A stretch of 64,000 nt of DNA from Rhizobiales bacterium Ga0077537 (lineage in GTDB: Bacteria; Pseudomonadota; Alphaproteobacteria; Rhizobiales; Hyphomicrobiaceae): the NCBI GenBank assembly GCA_001464955.1, contig LNEM01000030.1, positions 1 to 64,000 of the forward strand, read 5' to 3'. This document shows positions 60,372-64,000 of this stretch, piece by piece. The notes under the pieces are model-generated. The model ran no database searches. It worked only from the letters and a program-made list of their open reading frames with translations, and had not been told where the DNA came from. Numbering within the stretch: the stretch's first letter is position 1; each line of letters starts with the position of its first letter. The position numbers were made by a program, and so were the translations under genes.

Positions 60372-61307
60372 GTGTCCACACCGTCGTCACGAACGATCGA
60401 GTTGCAGGCCGTGCTCGCCGCAGCAATCGGCAGCGTCTCGGTCGGTTTCGTCCCGTTCTTCGTGACGGGCCTCCAGAAGGCCGGCATCGACACCGTGTCG
60501 ACGCTCGTCTGGCGCTACCTGGTGGCGCTTTCGGTCCTGCTGCCACTCGCTCTTTTCGGCCACCGCCTCGTCGACGAGTGGCAGCGCGGCGGCCGATGGC
60601 TGTTTCTCAACGGCCTGACCCTCGGCACCTTTCAGGTGTTCTGCTACTTCAAGGCCGTCGAGACCCTCCCGACGAGCGTGGTCATCACGATCTTCTATTG
60701 CTATCCGCTGCTCGCGGTGATGCTCGACCGGATGCTGTTCCGCATCCCGGTGACGACGGCGACGGTCGCCGGCATCCTGACCATCGTTGCCGGCGTCGCC
60801 CTCACGAGTTTGCCGGGCTTCCGTGGCGGCTCGCTCGATCTGACGGGTGTGTTCTATGTCCTGCTTTCCGCGGTCGGCTACGCGGCGTATATCGCCGCCG
60901 CCTATCCCGCGACGAGGAAGCTGCCGCCCGTCGCGAGCGCCACGTTCATCTACCTCGCATACCTGCTCACGTTCGGCACGGCGGCGATCATCGGTGGCTT
61001 CGCCATCCCCTCGAGCCAGAGCCAGTGGCTGGCGATCCTCTTCATCGGCACATTGGGCGGCGCGTTGCAGATTCTCTCCTTCGCCTTCGCGTTGCCGCGC
61101 CTCGCCTCAAGCGGCTACGCCGTCATCGTCTGCCTCGAATTCGTGACCGTCGTTCTGGCCGGTGTCTGGCTCCTCGGCGAGACCCTGACGCCGATCCAAT
61201 GGCTGGGGATCGCGCTGGTGCTCGCCGGGATCGTGCTGTCGCGGGTCCGGAAATCCGAACCGAAGTCACCAGCCGGCTCGCCTCCCGCGAGCCAGCTGGA
61301 GACCTGA
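60372..61307 (+). CDS. EamA/DMT family transporter
   Basis: A 311-residue membrane protein with ten predicted helices in two EamA repeats (about 12-140 and 160-290). The second repeat ends with ETLTPIQWLGIALVLAGIVL, a strongly conserved DMT feature. It probably exports small metabolites or amino acids. The GTG start at 60372 has a GGAG site about 10 bases before it. The 207-base gap to the divergent carboxylase gene holds no other recognisable gene. Confidence 0.9.
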   Translation: MSTPSSRTIELQAVLAAAIGSVSVGFVPFFVTGLQKAGIDTVSTLVWRYLVALSVLLPLALFGHRLVDEWQRGGRWLFLNGLTLGTFQVFCYFKAVETLPTSVVITIFYCYPLLAVMLDRMLFRIPVTTATVAGILTIVAGVALTSLPGFRGGSLDLTGVFYVLLSAVGYAAYIAAAYPATRKLPPVASATFIYLAYLLTFGTAAIIGGFAIPSSQSQWLAILFIGTLGGALQILSFAFALPRLASSGYAVIVCLEFVTVVLAGVWLLGETLTPIQWLGIALVLAGIVLSRVRKSEPKSPAGSPPASQLET

Positions 61308-61329
61308 CCCGCCGCCGCCATCCAGCGCT

Positions 61330-61956
61330 TCAGGGGGCCTGCCATGTGCCCGCATAGGGCTGCCTGAGCGCGCGCTCCACCATCTCCAGTCGATCCTGCC
61401 CGTAGAACATGTCGCCATCGACGAAATAGGTGGGCGAGCCGAACACCGAGCGCCGGATCGCCTCGGCGGTATTGTCCTCGTAGATCCGCCGGATCGGCGC
61501 GCTGTCAGCCGCCGCGAGCAGCACCGATGGATCACCGCCGACCGACGTCACCAGCCGCGCCAGCGTGGCCCGGTCCGCGTGATCCGCGTCATGCCGCCAG
61601 TGCGCTTCGAGAATGACATGCGCCAGCCCGTCGACGTCCGCGCCCTGTTCCTGCGCCGCGATCAGCAGGCAGTTCGGCAGCCCGATGTCGTTGTCGTGGT
61701 GCGTCGGCCGATGCCCGATCACGGGCGCGCTCCGCTCCTCCGACCACCTCTGGATCTCGCGGCCGAAGAAATAGGCGCGGTGCCCCGCCGTTCTCTCCCG
61801 CGTCGGCCGCGCCCCGACGCCCTCCATGCCCAACCGGAGATCGTAGGGCTTGTGGCGGATCGTCCGCCCCGATGCCTTGGCGATCTCCATGAGCCGCCGC
61901 GATCCGAGGTAGGCGAACGCGGAATGCGCCGCATAGAAGTATTCGATTCCCGACAT
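61330..61956 (-). CDS. DsbA-family isomerase (2-hydroxychromene-2-carboxylate isomerase type)
   Basis: A 208-residue kappa-class GST/DsbA-like protein. It begins IEYFYAAHSAFAYLGSRRL and has the C-terminal FGSPTYFVDGDMFYGQDRLEMVERAL with the conserved cis-proline, both typical of 2-hydroxychromene-2-carboxylate isomerase. The active-site serine in AAHSAFAY fits. These enzymes act in naphthalene-type degradation or simply as GST-like proteins; no other naphthalene genes are present. It is convergent with the EamA gene, 22 bases apart. Confidence 0.88.
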   Translation of the reverse strand: MSGIEYFYAAHSAFAYLGSRRLMEIAKASGRTIRHKPYDLRLGMEGVGARPTRERTAGHRAYFFGREIQRWSEERSAPVIGHRPTHHDNDIGLPNCLLIAAQEQGADVDGLAHVILEAHWRHDADHADRATLARLVTSVGGDPSVLLAAADSAPIRRIYEDNTAEAIRRSVFGSPTYFVDGDMFYGQDRLEMVERALRQPYAGTWQAP

Positions 61957-61985
61957 TGATGGCTCCGATCAATCGTTACAGGTGT

Positions 61986-62007
61986 CCCTCTCCCCTTGCG
62001 GGGAGGG
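61986..62007. repeat. REP-like palindrome, first copy
   Basis: A GC-rich hairpin CCCTCTCCCC TTGC GGGGAGGG with a near-perfect stem. It is similar to the second copy about 107 bases to the right. Such units are scattered through intergenic regions of many Hyphomicrobiales genomes. Confidence 0.7.
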
Positions 62008-62092
62008 ACTCAGGAGAATGAGTGCCACGGCATGACAGTGAACCGGAACACGCCCGGAAGAAAAAAGCCCCCGAACAAGCGTTGTTCTCGTC

Positions 62093-62114
62093 CCCTCTCC
62101 CCTTGGGGAGAGGG
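62093..62114. repeat. REP-like palindrome, second copy
   Basis: A perfect stem: CCCTCTCCCC, two T, GGGGAGAGGG, followed by CTAGGGTGAGGGGG. It shares its core with the copy at 61986-62007. The pair lies in the 224-base gap between the isomerase and OtnK-type genes, where transcripts from the kinase gene would end, so the hairpins may also stabilise or terminate mRNA. Confidence 0.72.
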
Positions 62115-62180
62115 CTAGGGTGAGGGGGAGCGGCGGGGTCCGTCCTCCGTGAATCACACTGTCCCGCCATCCTCATCCAC

Positions 62181-63482
62181 TCACGCCAGCTTCGCCCACG
62201 CCTTGAGGAAGAAGTCCGGCGCACCGAAATTGCCGCTCTTCAGCGCCAGCACCAGATCGCGCCCCCGGCCTGCTTGGCCTTCGGTTGCCCATTGCCAACC
62301 GGCCACGCGCGTCCACGGCACGCCGGGATCGATCTCTGGCCCGATCTCGAGCGCCGAAATCCCGAGCCCGTTCACGACGGCCCCAGACGTCTCTCCACCG
62401 GCGACGACGAGGCGCGTCGTTCCCGTGGCGACCAGCTTTTGCGCCACTGCAGCGAGCGTGCGTTCGACCAGTGCGCCAGCGGCTTCCCGGCCGAGCTTGT
62501 CCTGGACCGATTTCACGCCCGCCGGATCGGCACTGGAATAGACGAGGAACGGCTTGTCCTTGGGCTGTTGCCCGATCCACGCGAGCACCGTCTCGGCCGA
62601 TTGCCGCCCGTCGGCCAGCGCCAGCGGATCCACCTCGAGTGCCGGCAGTCCTGCCGCCTTTGCGGCAACGACCTGCCCCCGCGTCGCCTCCGAGCAGCTG
62701 CCTGCCAGGATCGCAGCCCGCCCCTGTGGCGCCGCCATCGACGTCGGCGCTTCCGCGGCTTTCATCAGCCCCTTCGCGATGAAGTTCGCCGGCAATCCCA
62801 GGGCAACTCCGGACCCTCCCGTGATCAGGGGCATGTCGGCTGCGGCCGCCCCCATCTCGATCAGGTCGCGGTCCGTAATGGCATCGACCACGACGAACCG
62901 CTCGCCGCGCCCTTTCGCTGCCGCGAACGCCTCGGCGATGGCCACGCGCCCCTTCTCGACCACCGGATGGGGAACCAGACCCACGCGCCCCTTCGACTGC
63001 CGCTGCATGACGCGCACGAGGTTGGAATCGCGCATCGGCGTCAGCGGGTGGTCCTTCATCGGGCTCTCGGCGAGCGGCACCTCGCCAACGAACAGATTGC
63101 CCATGAAGACGGTCCGCTTGTTCGTAGGGAACGCTGGACAGACGATCGCAAGGTCCGCCCCGAGCTTCGCCATCAGCGCCTCGGCGACCGGCCCGATGTT
63201 TCCCGCATCGGTCGAATCGAACGTCGAACAGTATTTGAAGAACAGCTGCTTCGCCCCGAGCGCCAGCAGCGCCTCGGCACTCGCGAGAGACAGGTCGACC
63301 GCCTCCGCCACCGGGGACGTCCTGGTCTTCAGCGCGACGACGATGGCGTCATAGCCGGCCAGCCGGCCATCCCCCACCCGTGGCACCTCCATCACCTGCA
63401 GCGTCCGCATCCCGGCCCGCGTCAGCATGATGGCGAGGTCGGTCGCCCCCGTCAGATCGTCAGCGATACACCCGAGCAGCAT
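62181..63482 (-). CDS. otnK: 3-oxo-tetronate kinase-like four-carbon acid sugar kinase
   Basis: A 433-residue kinase of the four-carbon acid sugar kinase family. It starts MLLGCIADDLTGATDLA, the family N-terminus, includes KYCSTFDSTDAGNIGP near 85, PAFPTNKRTVFMGNL near 120, GGSGVALGLP near 245 and the C-terminal nucleotide-binding VVAGGETSGAVV near 370. OtnK phosphorylates 3-oxo-tetronate; D-threonate kinase (DtnK) is a close alternative and cannot be excluded. No otnC or otnI aldolase or isomerase genes are visible in the window. The next gene upstream on this strand is an MFS transporter, a possible uptake partner. Confidence 0.85.
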   Translation of the reverse strand: MLLGCIADDLTGATDLAIMLTRAGMRTLQVMEVPRVGDGRLAGYDAIVVALKTRTSPVAEAVDLSLASAEALLALGAKQLFFKYCSTFDSTDAGNIGPVAEALMAKLGADLAIVCPAFPTNKRTVFMGNLFVGEVPLAESPMKDHPLTPMRDSNLVRVMQRQSKGRVGLVPHPVVEKGRVAIAEAFAAAKGRGERFVVVDAITDRDLIEMGAAAADMPLITGGSGVALGLPANFIAKGLMKAAEAPTSMAAPQGRAAILAGSCSEATRGQVVAAKAAGLPALEVDPLALADGRQSAETVLAWIGQQPKDKPFLVYSSADPAGVKSVQDKLGREAAGALVERTLAAVAQKLVATGTTRLVVAGGETSGAVVNGLGISALEIGPEIDPGVPWTRVAGWQWATEGQAGRGRDLVLALKSGNFGAPDFFLKAWAKLA

Positions 63483-63535
63483 GGCAAGGACCTCGAACGG
63501 TTCGAATACAACGGCTGTCACGGCGACGAGCGCCT

Positions 63536-64000
63536 TCAACTGCCCTTGGCAGTTACCTTGTCGCCGGCGAGATCACGCGGCTTCATCGCCATGAACGCGA
63601 TCACCGCAAGAAGGCCCAGCGCGGCGACGGAGGCGAAGGCAGCGAGCCAGCCGGCCCGACCCATGCCCCCCGACGCATCGAGCACCACTCCGATCATGAG
63701 CGGACCGACGAAGCCGCCAGCATAGCCGAGCATCGAATGGACCGCGAGCGTCGCCCCGCGCCGCGCCGGATCGGCGGCCCCGGCGGCGCCGGCAGTCAGC
63801 GACGAGGAGTCGAGCCAGATCAGCAGGCTGTAGAGCGTGATGAGCGCAACCGCGATCCAGTAGCCGCTTGTCCCCACGACCCCCAGCGCGAGGCAGGCCG
63901 CCATCGAGGCCAGCATGGCGACGACGATCAACCGTTGCCGCCCGATCCGGATCGCGGCCTCGTTCCCTGCAATGCTGGCGAACGTCCCGACGAGCCCGAT
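63536..64000 (-). CDS. MFS transporter, C-terminal part (cut by window edge)
   Basis: The last 154 residues of a major facilitator transporter are visible. The frame remains open to the window edge and begins in the segment GLVGTFASIAGNEAAIRIGR, which belongs to a mid-protein loop, followed by about four to five helices; TLAVHSMLGYAGGFVGPLMIGVVLD is typical. The stop is 53 bases before the OtnK-type start on the same strand, so the two may be co-transcribed. The substrate is unknown. Confidence 0.87.
   Translation of the reverse strand: MGLVGTFASIAGNEAAIRIGRQRLIVVAMLASMAACLALGVVGTSGYWIAVALITLYSLLIWLDSSSLTAGAAGAADPARRGATLAVHSMLGYAGGFVGPLMIGVVLDASGGMGRAGWLAAFASVAALGLLAVIAFMAMKPRDLAGDKVTAKGS

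Noticed and set aside
62274-63725. 483-codon plus-strand frame
   Set aside because: It is antisense to the OtnK-type kinase gene, which shows a conserved start and nucleotide-binding motifs.

Overview
The window is high-GC chromosomal DNA from an alphaproteobacterium, most likely of the order Hyphomicrobiales. It opens inside a 16S rRNA gene (minus strand, 5' part) whose readable V1-V4 sequence looks alphaproteobacterial. The gene content fits: PhnF-type control, a PHO box, a CpdR-like response regulator, an ftsEX pair, and EPS genes of rhizobial type. No species call is possible from the sequence alone. There is no tRNA, CRISPR array, insertion sequence or prophage. Coding density is high on both strands, and most strand switches separate functional blocks.

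Layout. (1) 1-1179: 16S rRNA 5' end and rrn leader/promoter region. (2) 1180-6396: an M23 peptidase, a flavin monooxygenase, a glycosyltransferase and a small membrane protein. (3) 6511-18896: a near-complete phosphonate (C-P lyase) locus. It has the core phnGHIJKL, a hexapeptide acetyltransferase, phnM, a DUF1045 2H-phosphoesterase-like gene, convergent phnN, the regulator phnF, and the transporter phnC-D-E-E. The phnG/phnF gap carries two identical 10-bp palindromes 30 bp apart, arranged so that each one overlaps elements of both divergent promoters. A PHO box lies before phnC. phnP and phnO are absent. (4) 19071-23757: GST, P450, SDR, VOC protein, response regulator and hpt. (5) 24131-25979: ftsE and ftsX, then two tandem paralogous small ORFs and a LysR regulator. 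(6) 27651-31697: an alpha/beta hydrolase with an SCP2-like partner, a HupE/UreJ metal permease, and a three-gene cobalt nitrile hydratase/thiocyanate hydrolase-type enzyme with a split beta chain and a His-Asp-rich metal tail. A secreted DsrE-like protein follows. (7) 31939-42947: an exopolysaccharide cluster with glycosyltransferases, a Wzy-like polymerase, a priming phosphotransferase, a Wzc-like co-polymerase whose Walker A lysine is replaced, an outer-membrane barrel and a Wza-like lipoprotein. (8) 43054-48386: an aminotransferase, an MBL-fold hydrolase, and a 5-oxoprolinase set (pxpA divergent from pxpBC). (9) 48440-53889: a compact coenzyme F420 operon (F420:NADP reductase, cofE, cofD and a single 1006-residue CofC-CofG-CofH fusion). 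(10) 53925-64000: an NTF2-like protein, galU, a TraB/GumN protein, an alcohol dehydrogenase, a DUF2189 membrane protein, an acyl-CoA carboxylase beta subunit, an EamA exporter, a DsbA-type isomerase, two REP-like palindromes, an OtnK-type kinase and the 3' end of an MFS transporter.

Main points for follow-up are the F420 locus with its triple fusion, the C-P lyase locus in which DUF1045 may replace PhnP, the three-subunit nitrile hydratase/thiocyanate hydrolase locus, and the Wzc homologue with a degenerate P-loop.
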